DNA of 64,000 nucleotides from Pseudomonas sp. TH31 (GCF_016650815.1 NZ_JAEKEZ010000022.1:248001-312000), one strand, 5' to 3'. Positions 1-12,080 are shown, counted from the stretch's first letter. The notes: generated from the letters alone by a model not told the origin. Numbers and translations: made by a program.

Positions 1-1085
1 AGCAAGCCCCCTTCGTCGGCCCGCCAGTGTCCGTCGTGGTAGCGCACCGGCGCACCCTGGTCACCGGGCCGTCGCGAATCGCGTACGCGCACCGTCGCCC
101 AGCCGTTGTCCGAATACACCTCGAACAGCCGGACCTGGCCTTGGTAGCTATCCTGGATATAGTGATTGCCGTCATGGCTATAGAAGGTGCCGGCCGGGGT
201 CTTGCCCGGGCGCTGTGGCAGCACTGACAGCTGCGACGGGGTCAAGTCGCTGCGCGCCAGGGCGTCGTTGAGCTGGCCAAGGGGGTAAAGGCTGTGCCGC
301 GTTGCCGGACCATGGCCTGCGCGGCTTCATTCAGCTCGGTGGCACGGCTGAAGCGCGACTTGCCGGCCCAGTGCAGCAACGGGCCAAGCTTGAGCGCGCG
401 CAGGCCCGCGCCCACATCCAGCGCATCCAGCCCCAGGAATGCCACGTCCAGCAAGGCATCGTCGGGCCTTCCTCGTTCGAGGTGGTGCAGCGCACTGCCA
501 ACGTCATGGCCGATCAACCCCAAGGTCAACGCGCCGCAGGGGACCGCCGCGATTCCCAGGCTGCCCGCCATGCAGGTCACACCGGCCGCGGCCCGCAGGC
601 CCTTGACCACTTGCTCGGTTATCATCTCGTGGCGGCTGGTGCTGGCCTCGCGGATATTGTCGATGCTGTCCAGCAACCACTGGTCGCCGACGTGCCGGGT
701 AAAATTAGCGATCGGCGCGGTGGTCGCCTTGGTGTCAGATTGGCCGCGCTGAATCGCTTCGACCACCTGCTTGTCCCTTAGCAAGGCGCGTGCCTGCAAA
801 TCGTCGTAGTACTCGCCGGGGTTTTTATCAACTGCTGGTAGGCCGAGAGCTTCAGCAGTTCCGGGCCGTAAGGGCCCTGCAAGTACAGGTAATCGATGCC
901 GGTGCGCAGCCCCGTGGCGGACGGGTGCAACGACAACACCAGCACCTCGGGAATCCGCAAACAGGCCGCCGCGAATCGCCGCTCACCAGCGCCGGGGCAC
1001 GACCGGGGGGCTGTTGCAGGTAGTGCCCAGAGCGATTGGCGGCGCCGTCGGTTGGCTCTGGCAACAGAGCCAGCCTGCCGTGCAT
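1..1085 (-). pseudogene. Remnant of a second DUF6543/dermonecrotic-type toxin gene, frameshifted and cut by the window edge
   Basis: Read on the minus strand in three frames, this stretch gives one continuous toxin-like protein. It includes a segment with LVLSLHPSATGLRTGIDYLY near 870-950, a hydrophobic segment with GLRAAAGVTCMAGSLGIAA near 530-600, and a tail with GTFYSHDGNHYIQ near 130-190 that runs off the left edge. The frame changes at the T5 run at 822-826 and the G5 run at 281-285, and probably again near 975; each is repaired by adding one base. I recognise the style of the giant Pseudomonas toxins annotated with DUF6543, which is a family judgement and not a search. The right end meets the plus-strand toxin head to head, so its true start is unclear; 1085 is the furthest ATG that keeps a plausible frame. 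It may be a real gene with sequencing errors or a decayed copy. Confidence 0.55.
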
Positions 1086-4000
1086 GAGGAGGATGTCGAG
1101 ACGCCGCTTTATCCGGCCCCCGGCGCGGTGTACCAACCGACCACCGCGCCCATTGCCGCAGCGGGCCAGCATTGGCCGACACTGGGGACCGGCCTGGGCA
1201 TTGGCGCCGCCAGCATCGCCCTGGTGACGGGAGCCAACGCCCTCTACCGGTCCATGACCGGCGATCCCGATCTGATCCAGCCCGCCAGCGAGCCGGTATT
1301 CGCACAGCGTCCACCCCATGTGCAGGCCTTGCTGGATAAGCTGAAAAACCATTGGCACCTCACGTCCGAGGGTGAGCTGATGTCCACCTGGGAGGCGCTC
1401 ATGGCAATGCACGCCGACCCCGCGCTGGCGGCTGATGCCCATGCGCAACTGGCCCGTGTCAGCGCCCTGCTGCACCAGGATTTTGGCGAGTCGCTGGCGC
1501 GGCTGCTGGACCTTGCTACGCCCACGGCTGACGCCGACTTCGACGAATTCGATGCCCTTGAAGAACCCGCGCCAGTACGTCATCGGCGTGCCCTGCCGGC
1601 CCAGGCCAGGACGGGCCCGCAAGCGGCTGAGGTGCTCCTGGCCGAGGACGTCATCGCCTTGCTCGATCAGGCATCCTCCGGTGCGCAACAGCAGGATCAG
1701 TGGTTGCAGCAAGAGGTCTTGCGCAAGCTATTGAGCAGCCTGCCGGCCGGGCACTGGCTGCACAACGCAAGTGCCGGCGAACAGGCGCTGTGGCTGACGA
1801 CCACGCAGACCCTGGATGGGTGTTACCAGCGCCTGGCTAACCTGAAGTATGACTCGCTGACGCAGTTCGAGGCGCAACGGCCCGCCCTGCAGCAAGCCCT
1901 GGCCGAGGTCAATCAAAACGAGCTGCAACTGGCCGTGCTGAAAAGCAAGCTCAAAGGTGATTTGAGCCCTGGCGGCTCGTATATGGGCGGGCTGGCCGTG
2001 GTGACGGCGGCGCTCAACGACGACCCGCAGGTGGACGTCGGCAGCCTGCACTTGAACATCGGCGAAGGGGCGGATGCCGTCTCGGTGACACTGGCGCAAT
2101 GGCAGGTGTTTGTCCGGCAAAATGCCAAGGGCGAGGAGGACGGCGTGGTGCTGTACCGTCCGGCCGAGCGGCGGGTGCAGGCGTTCAGTTCGCAGCAGGA
2201 AATGTTCCAGCACCTGGATCTCAAGCGCCTGCGCCAGTCCCTGTACGCCGAGGTCCGGCCACCGGCAACGCCAGGCCCTGCGACCTCCGCCTCTGTCATG
2301 GCCCTTCTCAAGCCCACGTCCAAACCCACGCCCAAGCAACTGCCCAAGCTGGCCCTCGAGGCCGCTTTGCCCGCACAGCGGGCCGCGTTACAGCGATCCT
2401 TGGCTAAACTCGGGCAGCGACCGGATCTGTGGACACCTGAACACTTGCAGGTCCACACCTACACCGGCGCCAGCCTGCAGGACAAGGTTCAGGGGTGGGC
2501 CGGGGCGCGGCTCGACAGCGAGCAGGCGCGACTGCAAAGGCTGGACGCGAACCCGCAGATCGCCACGCAGACCGCCGCGGCCGCACTCACCGAGCAACGA
2601 ACAGCGGCCTTCGTCGACGAGTACCTGCCCACGCTGCGCGCCTTCACCCAGCGCAACGAAACCCGTGCGCTGACCCAGGCCCTGCGGGGTAAGGGCGGGC
2701 TGGCGGCCAATGCCACGGTCGACGCCGATGCGCTCCTGATTACCTTCAATGGCCAGACCATGAGCTGGACCGACTGGGTCCTGGAAGGCTACCGCCAGCA
2801 CGGCGATAACGTGATCGCGGCCAGCAACAATTTCCTCGTCGATGCCCGGTTTGAGCATGACGATTCGGCCGTGCTCCGGGCACTGGGCACCCCAGGCGTC
2901 AAGCAGGGCGTCCAGCATCATCTGCGCAGCACCTACGCTGGCGATCAGTACATCAAGTACCTGGAGTCTTGGCTCGCGCCCAACGACCCGCGCGGGCAGA
3001 CCTTCCGCCAGTTGAGGGCGGCCTCGATCCAGCAGCAACTGCAGGTGACGCTGGAGCAGGCGCGAGTCGATGGGACGATCGACCCGTACACCGCCCAGGC
3101 GTTCAAGACCCTGGTGGACGGCCTGCACACGGTCACGCACACGGGAAAGGCCAGCCTGCAGGCATTCCAGGTCAACGGGCGGCGGATTGCCTATAGCCAG
3201 TATTTGAATGCGCTGCTGGTGTGGCAGGTGTACCAGGCCTGCGCGGGTCATGATCCGCTGGAAAGCGAAGACCGACTGCGCCAATTGGCGCGCCAGCTCA
3301 AAGACTATCAGGTGGTGAAATGCTACCCGCAGTTGGAACCGCTGATCGACCTGCTGCCCTTGTTGCCGTTGCTGATGGAGGCGCGTCACAGCGTGAATGT
3401 GCAGTCCAGCGCCGACAGTTGGCTGGGCTGGGGCAGCCAGTGGCTGAACGCGCTGGCCGGCAGCGCCAGCCGTTACCGCAGCGCCAGGGCGTTGCACCAA
3501 CGGTTGTCCCGGCAGGTGGAGCACTGGCTGGCGGATGCCCTGGTGGCGGCCTTGAGCAAGTTACCTATGGGCCTGCCGGGTGCTGCGGCGGCCTCGACTT
3601 CGGGCGCTGCGGGTCGCGCATTCGAACCCATGTCTGTCGGTCTGGACAGCCATGGGGCATTGCTCGCTGGCATCAGTCTGGAGGCCGTGGGGCTGGGGGC
3701 TATTGGCTATGCGCTGTGGCAGTTGCGCGAGGTCGGCGATGCCGGGCGGCCAGTGGCGGAAGTCGAGACAGGCCTGATGGGTGCGGCCCCGCGCGCGGCA
3801 GGCGGCCGTGGCTTGCACGACCACAAAGCTCCTCTGCTGTTGGGGATCACCGCGATGGTTGCGGGTGGCGTATTGCTGTATGGCTGGAGCCGTAAAAGGC
3901 CCATGGAGGCCAGTGAAGAGCGCGAACTGGATTTTGATTTGCCGATTTATACCTCGTATGTCAATGAGGTGGTGGCAGCAGCCAGGAGGCTGGTTGAGGC

Positions 4001-7000
4001 CTTGCCGGCTGTGCCGCTGGATCGGCGTTTTGGCAGCGATTCTGGCGCTGCGCCCGGACCTTCAACGCGTTCGAAGCGTAACGTCGTTTGGCAGGGGGCG
4101 CAGACCGACTCTCCGACTGCGCATTCGGACCCCACCGTACAGTTGGCGCGGCGAGTACTTGATTTTTCAAAGTACGATGACCTGGTGGCCAGCAAGTTCA
4201 ACAGGTTATGGCGCAACTCGATAACACTGAGCCGCGATACGCGCCTAAGCATCGAGCAAAAGAAAACCCTGTATCTGACGCAGTTTCATCAATTATTAAG
4301 AAATCAGTTGGCATTGATGCTGGCGAATCTAAATGATCTGAAACAGGAGGGTATGGGGAATAATTCAAAATATCGTAAGGCCATCGTCTGGATGGCAACC
4401 CTGGCCGAAGAGGCCAGGGAGGTGCAGGAGCTGTTCGCCAGCGGCAGCCAGGACGCCTATTGGGGGGCGTGGCTAGACAACCCGCTGAGTGAGCAACTAA
4501 AAGAGTTAAATCGAGCCTTTACGATACCACAATTAGACGATGAGACTTACTTTGAGCAACGACAGGCTTGGATGCAGCCATCCGTTGTCGACGACGATGA
4601 CTATTTGCACGGAGTGAACCTGACCAATACCGAAAAAATGTGGCGAACTGCTTTAGTTGTCGAACAACGTGAATTTTATAAATTGATAGACGATTATGCG
4701 GATTTAAAAACATTTGGCGCGCTGCCTGAATTATTTGAAAGTGCCTTGAAGCTGAGGGTAGAGATTCTAGGCAGTGAAAGGTATGCACAGTTAAGTGAAC
4801 AGGGCCTGTCGGTATCGCAAAGAGTGGAACTGGAAGTAAATGCTCAGCTTCTGGATATGCGTAAAGTGCATTTATCCAATATGTTGATCGAAGAAGTTGA
4901 GAGCTATGCGATTTGCAAGCAATTAAAAAAATATGGGCCGTTGTGCAACAAATATTCTGGGCACAGGGCGGTCTTCGAGGCGAAAAAAATTGCGGTTGAA
5001 TTGGTGCTGCAGACGTTTGCGGTGGAGTCGTCCGAGTTGGATGATGATAATAAAATTATCGCCTTTTATCAAATTGGTGAGGGTGGCAGTGTTTCTGAAG
5101 AAGTAAAGTCATATTTGAACAAGTCAGGCGCACTGGCATTTTTTATGATCGTTAATGATCCCGAGTCGAAAGAATACTGCAGGTGGAGCAGAGGGCTCTC
5201 GGTAAGTTTTGCTGAGGCGTCCGCACCGACCGAATACTTCAAACGTCTGTATGAAGCCAGGCCGGATGATTACGAGGGGCTGGAGGCCTTCAAGAAAAGT
5301 AGTGAATCTGATACATGGGTTGATTATTACCGTCAATTCGCCAAGTACCGGGAGAAGTTTATCGAGTACGATGCGAAGGTGATGGTGTATAGTGCGATGG
5401 TCAAAGAAGGTTTTACGGATTACAGTGTCAGCAAGATGCAGGCGGAAAAAATTGTTTATGCTGATGTGGTCGTTCATTTTAATGCGAGTGTGCAAGTAGA
5501 TAAACTTCTAAAAACCGGCGCGGCAAGGAGCACGAACAAGAAGTTTGAAAGAATGCTTAATTCCCCCACCGAGTTTCCAGGTACCATAGGCTTTATTGTA
5601 CAGGCAGATGGCGGAATATTGGCGATAGCAGGCATTGACTTTAAAGTGACTGTAAAGCACTTTGATCCGGCCGCTGTTGATGCCAGTCCCGTATTAAAGA
5701 AAATTCGTAGCTTGCCTGCCATACCCTATCTCGGCACGCTAGTGGAGCTGGAGGGCAGGAAACTGATTGATGATGTGCTGCGACCCATGGGGATTGATAC
5801 AGACGCGCTCATTGGCAATAGTGGATTCCCCCTATTAAAAGCGCCGCGCAAATTCAGGACGTGGTGGGAGCGACACCAGATGGAGCACCTGCATCCCAGG
5901 CAGGGTTTGCCATTGATGAGTGTTGCCGATGAGGTCATGAAAGAGAATTTGAATCAGTGGGTCGGAGTGCTTAAAGTCGCCAACAAGGATAACGATTTCT
6001 GGGGCGTTGCCCTAAGTTTTCTGCCGCTTTATAGTGAACTCAGGGACGCTTATACAGATCCAGAGCATCGGCTCGATGGCAATCGCATCATGTGGGATGT
6101 GGCGGGGATCGTTCTCTCGGTCCTGCCAGCCATGGGCGCTATTACCCAATTAAGCCGCATTGCGCTGCAGACGATGTTCAGAACAGCATCGCTACAGCTG
6201 CTCTCGGGTACCCCCGTCCCAGTCGTCACCCGGAAAATACTGATGGCGCTGATGACGAATCCAGAGTTTACCGGCCTGGGACTGAAAGGCTTTGCTTATG
6301 CCGCCTACATCGGTATTGATATTGTTTTACCGATTCCGACGGAGTTGTTTTTATATGGAATTATGCGTGCCAGTAAATACATAAGAAGTTATATTCGGCA
6401 GGGTTACGCTGCTGGCGATTCGGCGCTGTCGGCACTTTACGCCACGGCAAGTAGTTCCCAAAGTGCATTGGCCGTACAGGCGCGGGCAGAGCTGGCCGTG
6501 ATGGGAGCGACCACGCGTGTTGCGGTGGGTACTGATAATGTAATCGTTTTACGCAATAGTCTATTAACGGCCAGGGAAGTGATTGAGGAGAGCAGGGCGT
6601 TATATCGCCCGCTGGCCCGTAAAAAAACGGTGAGCCAGCGTGTTCAAGAGCGCATGAGCTATTCGATCGATACGAGTTTGTGCGCGCCGCTGGCCCGCCG
6701 TCAGGTGAGATCGCTGGAGGTGGGCTGCATGGCTAATCTAGACTACGCGCACGCAGAAAATATTGTCGAGGTGGGTGATGGTTATACGGTCTATAAGCTA
6801 GATACTTTTGGAGGCTTTTATGTCGTGAAAGAGTTCAGACCTATGCGAAAGGGTGATCAGCCGCTGCGACTACGCAAAGCCAGCAATAATAAAGTGGCGT
6901 ATAACCGTTTATATGGTGGCCGGGAAACGGGTTATGCTGAAGTGTTTCATAGTGTTGAAGATGAACCTGTGATTGTTCTGCTGCAACCTGTTCCGGGCCA

Positions 7001-8719
7001 GTCTCTCGCAGCAATAATAATCCATGATGATCGGACCGCTATGGAGGGCTTGCGCCTGCTGGATAAGCCCGCAACCGTGGAGGCTATCGTTAACGTATTG
7101 CGCGATATGGGTATCCAGTACGAAGCTGTCAATTTTTCGGGTATTCTTTATGATTCACCGAAACGGGCGTTGAGATTGAATAATTTCGATCAGGCGCTGA
7201 TCAATCCTCGTGGCGTTCTGGTCAATACTCATTGGGAGACCTTGAGCACTGCTCAAGTCAGTGCGTTAAAGGCCCGATTTACCCAGGTACTGACTGACTT
7301 TATCGAGCAAACCAAAGATTTGCGTCCCAACAGTCTTGGTGTCGACAAGTCGCTGCTGAATAATGATCAGTTTGCTCAACTTAATGTGCAGCGGGTGCGC
7401 TACGAGAGTCATAAAGAAATTATGCTGGCGGGTAAAACGGCGGCTGATTTTAATTTGGCTAAAAAGAATCACCAGGGCATTGATGTCCTCGGCGTCGACA
7501 AAAGCGAATCCGAGTTAGTACTGACTATACGTTACAATAAACTTAGCGAAAGTATCGATGCTACTTCACTTGGAGCCTTAAGCGGTTTCATTGAAAATAC
7601 TCGCACGCACCGCATCATTCATGCCGCTATTTCGGGGGCCGTTAAACACTCGAGGGTATTGAAAATAGGTAGCTACCGGCAGATCATTGTGCCGCAGGCT
7701 TTCTGGTTGACCGCCGCCGGCGCGGCGCGGGCAAGCGAGGGGCGTTGTTATCCACTGGTACTGGCTGTGGCGGTAGCACTGAAAGAAAAGAGAGTGTCGA
7801 CATTCTTCTTGAATATACTTGGTTCTGCGGCACAAACCGATAAGTCACATAACGAAATGATTCGGGCGATCGATCAGGTGCGAACGTTGAACGCGGCAGA
7901 TTTCCTCAGGCCTGAGTTCAAAGCAGCGCCTTGTGATGTCGACACCATCGTGCGTCACGTGACTGAACGGAATATAACCAGCCTGTTCACGATGGATACG
8001 CCAAGCCATTCGATGTTGGTTGGTGTCATCATTGAGGCTTTCACGAACAAGATTTTTTACTTCTACGATCCGAATATCGGCATTTTTCTTTACCACTCAG
8101 CCAACGCATTCGAGGAGGCGTTGCAAGGCACCGTCGGTACGGTTTCCACGGGAACACAATATGCAGCTTGGAATGCGTCCAATTTACCGCTTTATAAAAT
8201 CTCATTGATACAGGTTGAAAACCTCAAGGACAAGATCCTGCAGGTCCCTCCTGAGCACGGGCCGGGCTTTCGCTTACGGACGGTGGCCGAGTTGTCCAGT
8301 GACCTGGACTACCCGCCAGATTGTGTGCTCGATAGCGGGCTGGGCGCAAGAAAAGCAAGAGCGCCGGGGTGTACGTCAATCGAGAGCGAGATGATGCTGA
8401 TGAAGCAGGCTCAGGAGGCATTATTGACCGGGCAAGCCCCCCCATCGGCAGCTATCCGCGAGCTCTGGCTCTCGGTCTTCGTCTGAGTGCCGACTACCCC
8501 GCTTTTTTTGCGCAAGGGCTGGATCTGGAGTGCGAGTTCGCGTTTCTAGCATTGACGCGTGAGGAATTGGTCGTGATGGATGAGGCAGCCGCAGTCCTGA
8601 CGGGCGCTGGTGATGTCATTGCCAGTGCCGATGATATCGAACGGCAGATTGTGTATTTCAATTACCTGACGGCGCTGATAGAGGTCGGTCACAGGATCAA
8701 TAGCTTTGATAAAGGCTAG
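1014..8719 (+). CDS. Giant multidomain toxin/effector (DUF6543-type) with kinase-like and YopT-like protease segments; apparent frameshift near the 3' end
   Basis: The main frame gives about 2490 residues and ends at 8486. Adding one C to the C7 run at 8437-8443 joins it to a further segment that ends at 8719, for about 2568 residues. The start at 1014 (TTG) is uncertain; a GTG at 1077 or ATG at 1254 are alternatives. Hydrophobic segments lie near residues 60-80, 885-970 and 1690-1740. Around residues 1905-2075 the order is a glycine-poor loop, VVKEF (Lys1939) and NNFDQA (Asp2059), which resembles OspG/NleH-like kinases but lacks a clear HGD loop. Residues 2235-2360 carry GRCYPL (Cys2245), SHSML (His2332) and FYDPN (Asp2352), the order and spacing of a C58/YopT-like cysteine protease. 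From about 4140 onward the gene is much richer in AT than its first 3 kb, suggesting acquisition of the C-terminal modules. No secretion signal was seen. The family assignment is from recognition only. Confidence 0.7.
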
Positions 8720-8832
8720 CGCGAATAGCTCGACGATTTCTGACGTCGCCCCTTGCCCGAATCGGGGGGGCGTAAATACTGTGTTGAGTTGGTGTCTTTG
8801 TTACCTGTAAGTGTGCCATGACTCCCGCGTAG

Positions 8833-11800
8833 TCAAAGCTTGGACACCGCCACCGGCTGGCATTGCGTAAGGCTGCCCGGCTGCAGGTAAGGCGTGAGTA
8901 TCGGCGCCATGCCCTTGAGTACCTGCACCGGCAGCGCCGAGGTGAACTTGAAGGTTTCCGCCGAGCGCCCGGGCACGAACGCAGTCAAGGTGCCGAAGTG
9001 ATGTTCGCCGATGTAGAACACAAAAGTCGCGGTACGGTTGATCGATTTGGAGCTGAGAATTCTCCCGCCAGCACCAATCGCTTCAATGCGGTTATCCCCG
9101 GTACCGGTCTTGCCGCCCATGGCCAGCGGTGTACCGTTCGGCAGTTTGAAACTGCCGGACACCCGTTTGGCGGTACCGGCGTCCACCACCTGGGACAAGG
9201 CCTCGCGCATGGCCGTGGCGACTTCGGAAGGCATCACTCGTTTGCCGACGTTCGGGTCGTTGATCAGTTGCGTTTCATACGGTGTGTTGGCGGCAAAGTG
9301 CAGGCTGTCGATGCGCAGGGTTGGCATCCGCACGCCATCGTTGAGAATGGTGCCGATCAGTTCGGCTAACGCGGCTGGCCGGTCGCCGGAACTGCCGATC
9401 GCAGTGGCCAGTGAAGGCACCAGGTGGTCGAACGGGTAGCCGACTTTCTGCCAGCGCTGGTGAATGTCGAGGAACGCCTCGATCTCCAGCATGGTGCGGA
9501 TGCGACTGTCCCGGGCGCTCTTGTGTTTGCTTTTGAACAGCCAGCTGTACACCTCTTGCCGTTCGAACTCACTGGCTTTGACGATCTGGCTGAACTTGGC
9601 GTCCGGGTTGTTCAGCAAGTAGCCCATCAGCCACAGGTCCAGCGGGTGAACCTTGGCGATAAAGCCCTGGTCGGGCAGGTCGTAGGCGCCAGGGCCGTAA
9701 TTTTGATAGAGACGTTCGAGGCGTTCGTCGGTGAGTTTTTCGTTGAGCTTGTCGGTGCTCTTCACGCCTTTGAGGTGCGAGCGCACAAACAAGTTGAAGC
9801 TTTCCTGACTGGCTTGCGGCAGCAGGTAACGGTGCACGGCGGCCAGGCGCATGGCGGTGGGGTGCATGCCATCGAGGAAGGTATCGAGCCGGGCTTCAGT
9901 GCCTTTGTTCTGGTATTTCTTCCAGAACCGCAGCAGGAACGAGGTGCCTTCGCGGTCGGCGAACTGGGCCAGGTATTCCTGACGGCGCGGGTCCCTGTCG
10001 TCCCCGAGCAATTCGGCGCTGCTGTTGGGGCCGGAATAGGTGCTGTAGCGCACCAGGTCGCGCATCAGACGAATGAACGGCAGGTTGATCGACTCACGTA
10101 TGGCGTCGCGCAGGCTCGGCATACGGCCGTTGTCTTCATTACGGAAGTTGTGGAACACGTGCAGCCCGCCACCGGTGAAAAATGCTTCGCCGGGGCTGGC
10201 CGAGTACTTGCGGTCAAGCGCTGCGCCGAGCATTTTCGGCAGGCTGCGGTCGGTGTTCTGGATCAGGTAATCGACGGCCCAGCGACTCAGGCGATCCTGC
10301 TCGGGGACGGGGGTTTTCTTCAGCTCGGCAACGGTCTTGTCGAGGTATTTATCGTGCAGCTCGGAGATGATCTGCAAGTACGTGGTCAGTACGCGCATCT
10401 TGGCGGTCGAGCCCAGTTCCAGCTTGCTGCCTTCGTTGATGTCAAAGGGTTGGTCGGTGCTGTCGGTTTGCACCCGCACACGCGAACCGTCCGGGGTCAG
10501 TTCGAACAGGGTGAAGCTGTAACGCACCTGGGTGGTGCTGCTGGGGGTGAGCAGTCGTTCGCCGATCAGGCCTATCTGCCCGGCAAAGACAGGGTCGGCC
10601 AGATGTTTGAGGTATTCGGTGGCCTGGGCCTGCAAGTCGCTTTGCAAGGTGCTGGTGGCCGAAAGGTCGAGACGGTCGAGGTCATACAACGGACGGTTGA
10701 GCATCGACGCCAGTCGGCTGCGGGCCACGCTGATGCCTTTGTTGGTTTCGATCGGCTGGAGGGTCGGTTGAGTCTGCCAGTCGCGGTAGGTCACCTGGCT
10801 GGCCAGCGCGGCGGCGGCGAGCGGCGCATCGATGACGTTGTTCTGGGCGAGCAAGCGAATATGGCTGTCGGTGAGGTCGGCCAGTTCTTCGTGGCCCTTG
10901 GTCAGGTAATGGGAAGGGCGGCGCTGGGCGATCATGAGCGAGAGCATTTCACGCAGTGCCAGGCCTTTTGCCGCCATGGTTTTTGGATCCGTGGCGGTGC
11001 TGGCCAGACTTTCATTGGCCTTGCTGAAATCGGCGCCGTACCAGACACGCAAGCCCTCGGCCATGCCATGCACTTCACCGTGGCCGGGGACGGCCGACAG
11101 CGGCACGCTGTTGAGGTAGTCGCGCACCACATTTTGCCGCACCTCCAGCGTTTGCGGACCGGTTTGATAGGCGCGCACGCTGGCGGAAATCATCTGCCGG
11201 ATCTTCTCCGCCCCCGACACGGTCAAGCCGTCGGGTGAGTGGCGGTATTTCTCAAGCTGAGTCGCCAGGGTACTGCCGCCCGCCGACTGCCCCGGCATGT
11301 GTATCAGCTTGGCTACTTGGGACCACGCGGCCATGCCAAACCGTGGCCAGTCCACCGCCGGGTTGGCCAGAGGCTGCTGGGGGTCGAGCAGGAAGCGGTT
11401 TTCGATGAACAGCAAACTGTTGACCACCACCGGCGGGATCGCTTCGAAGCTGGAATAGAGCTGTTGCGGGTAGTTGAACTGGTACAGCGCAGCGGCGCGG
11501 CAATCGGTGATCGACAACCCGGCCTGGATTTTCTCCGAATAAGGTATGAACAGGCCGTGGTCGCTGTACTTCAGCAGCGCTGGGGAAAAGCGGGTTTGCG
11601 CGGCAATCACGTAGTTGCGCTTGATCAGCCGCGGCAGAAAATCCCCCATTGAGCTGTAGCCCAGCCGCAAATCGAACGGGCCGGCGCCAGGGTAGCGAAT
11701 GGCGTCGCTGGGGCCGGGTTGCAGCTCGTAACTCAGGGACGCGGCAAATTTGCTGACTTCCCGGGCCTGAAACTTCGAGGTGCGCATTTCCTTGGCGGCA

Positions 11801-11970
11801 GCCAAGCCCAGCACGATCAGGATAATCAGCAGCAGCAACCAGAAGGCCTTCCAGCCATGCTTGGAACGGCGGGGTTTTTCAGGTGGAGGCGCGTCATCCA
11901 CACGTTCAGTTGGAACTTCAGTTTTACTCGAATCGGTTTGCCATAACGCGCCCATAGTCGACTGATCCAT
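8833..11970 (-). CDS. Class A penicillin-binding-protein-like bifunctional transglycosylase/transpeptidase
   Basis: This 1045-residue inner-membrane protein should polymerise and cross-link peptidoglycan in the periplasm. It has a proline-rich cytoplasmic tail, one membrane anchor near residues 42-60, and a GT51 domain with the FIENRF catalytic-Glu motif near residue 190 and GQSAGGSTLATQLEKY near 225-242. The transpeptidase half has STAK (SxxK serine) near residue 520, a possible SxN-type motif in RESINL, and GGKTGTGDN (KTG) near 955. It is longer than PBP1a/1b (about 750-820), with extra sequence between the two catalytic halves and inside the transpeptidase half, and it does not match PBP1a, 1b or 1c exactly. 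It stands alone, followed by a 110-base gap to the toxin gene. The start at 11970 is the first ATG before the cytoplasmic tail. Confidence 0.85.
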   Translation of the reverse strand: MDQSTMGALWQTDSSKTEVPTERVDDAPPPEKPRRSKHGWKAFWLLLLIILIVLGLAAAKEMRTSKFQAREVSKFAASLSYELQPGPSDAIRYPGAGPFDLRLGYSSMGDFLPRLIKRNYVIAAQTRFSPALLKYSDHGLFIPYSEKIQAGLSITDCRAAALYQFNYPQQLYSSFEAIPPVVVNSLLFIENRFLLDPQQPLANPAVDWPRFGMAAWSQVAKLIHMPGQSAGGSTLATQLEKYRHSPDGLTVSGAEKIRQMISASVRAYQTGPQTLEVRQNVVRDYLNSVPLSAVPGHGEVHGMAEGLRVWYGADFSKANESLASTATDPKTMAAKGLALREMLSLMIAQRRPSHYLTKGHEELADLTDSHIRLLAQNNVIDAPLAAAALASQVTYRDWQTQPTLQPIETNKGISVARSRLASMLNRPLYDLDRLDLSATSTLQSDLQAQATEYLKHLADPVFAGQIGLIGERLLTPSSTTQVRYSFTLFELTPDGSRVRVQTDSTDQPFDINEGSKLELGSTAKMRVLTTYLQIISELHDKYLDKTVAELKKTPVPEQDRLSRWAVDYLIQNTDRSLPKMLGAALDRKYSASPGEAFFTGGGLHVFHNFRNEDNGRMPSLRDAIRESINLPFIRLMRDLVRYSTYSGPNSSAELLGDDRDPRRQEYLAQFADREGTSFLLRFWKKYQNKGTEARLDTFLDGMHPTAMRLAAVHRYLLPQASQESFNLFVRSHLKGVKSTDKLNEKLTDERLERLYQNYGPGAYDLPDQGFIAKVHPLDLWLMGYLLNNPDAKFSQIVKASEFERQEVYSWLFKSKHKSARDSRIRTMLEIEAFLDIHQRWQKVGYPFDHLVPSLATAIGSSGDRPAALAELIGTILNDGVRMPTLRIDSLHFAANTPYETQLINDPNVGKRVMPSEVATAMREALSQVVDAGTAKRVSGSFKLPNGTPLAMGGKTGTGDNRIEAIGAGGRILSSKSINRTATFVFYIGEHHFGTLTAFVPGRSAETFKFTSALPVQVLKGMAPILTPYLQPGSLTQCQPVAVSKL

Positions 11971-12080
11971 TCAAGCAGATTGATCGGACTTGTCTGAAGC
12001 TTAGACGGTGGTTGGCGATGGTGAAAAAATTGTGAACACCGTTGTTGCAGATTTTTGTCCCGGACTCCAACTCGATTCCT

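Noticed and set aside
852..1712. 286-residue minus-strand gene overlapping the toxin start
   Set aside because: Beyond about 1085 it is antisense to the toxin and has no protein character. Only its last part belongs to the toxin remnant.
8369..8719. Separate 116-residue gene after the toxin
   Set aside because: Its coding sequence continues the toxin after one added C in the C7 run at 8437-8443, and the part before that overlaps the toxin in a different frame. It is the toxin C-terminus.
9424..11238. 604-residue open frame on the plus strand
   Set aside because: It is antisense to the PBP-like gene, has low-complexity Val/Gly/Gln-rich sequence and no family features. High GC keeps such frames open by chance.
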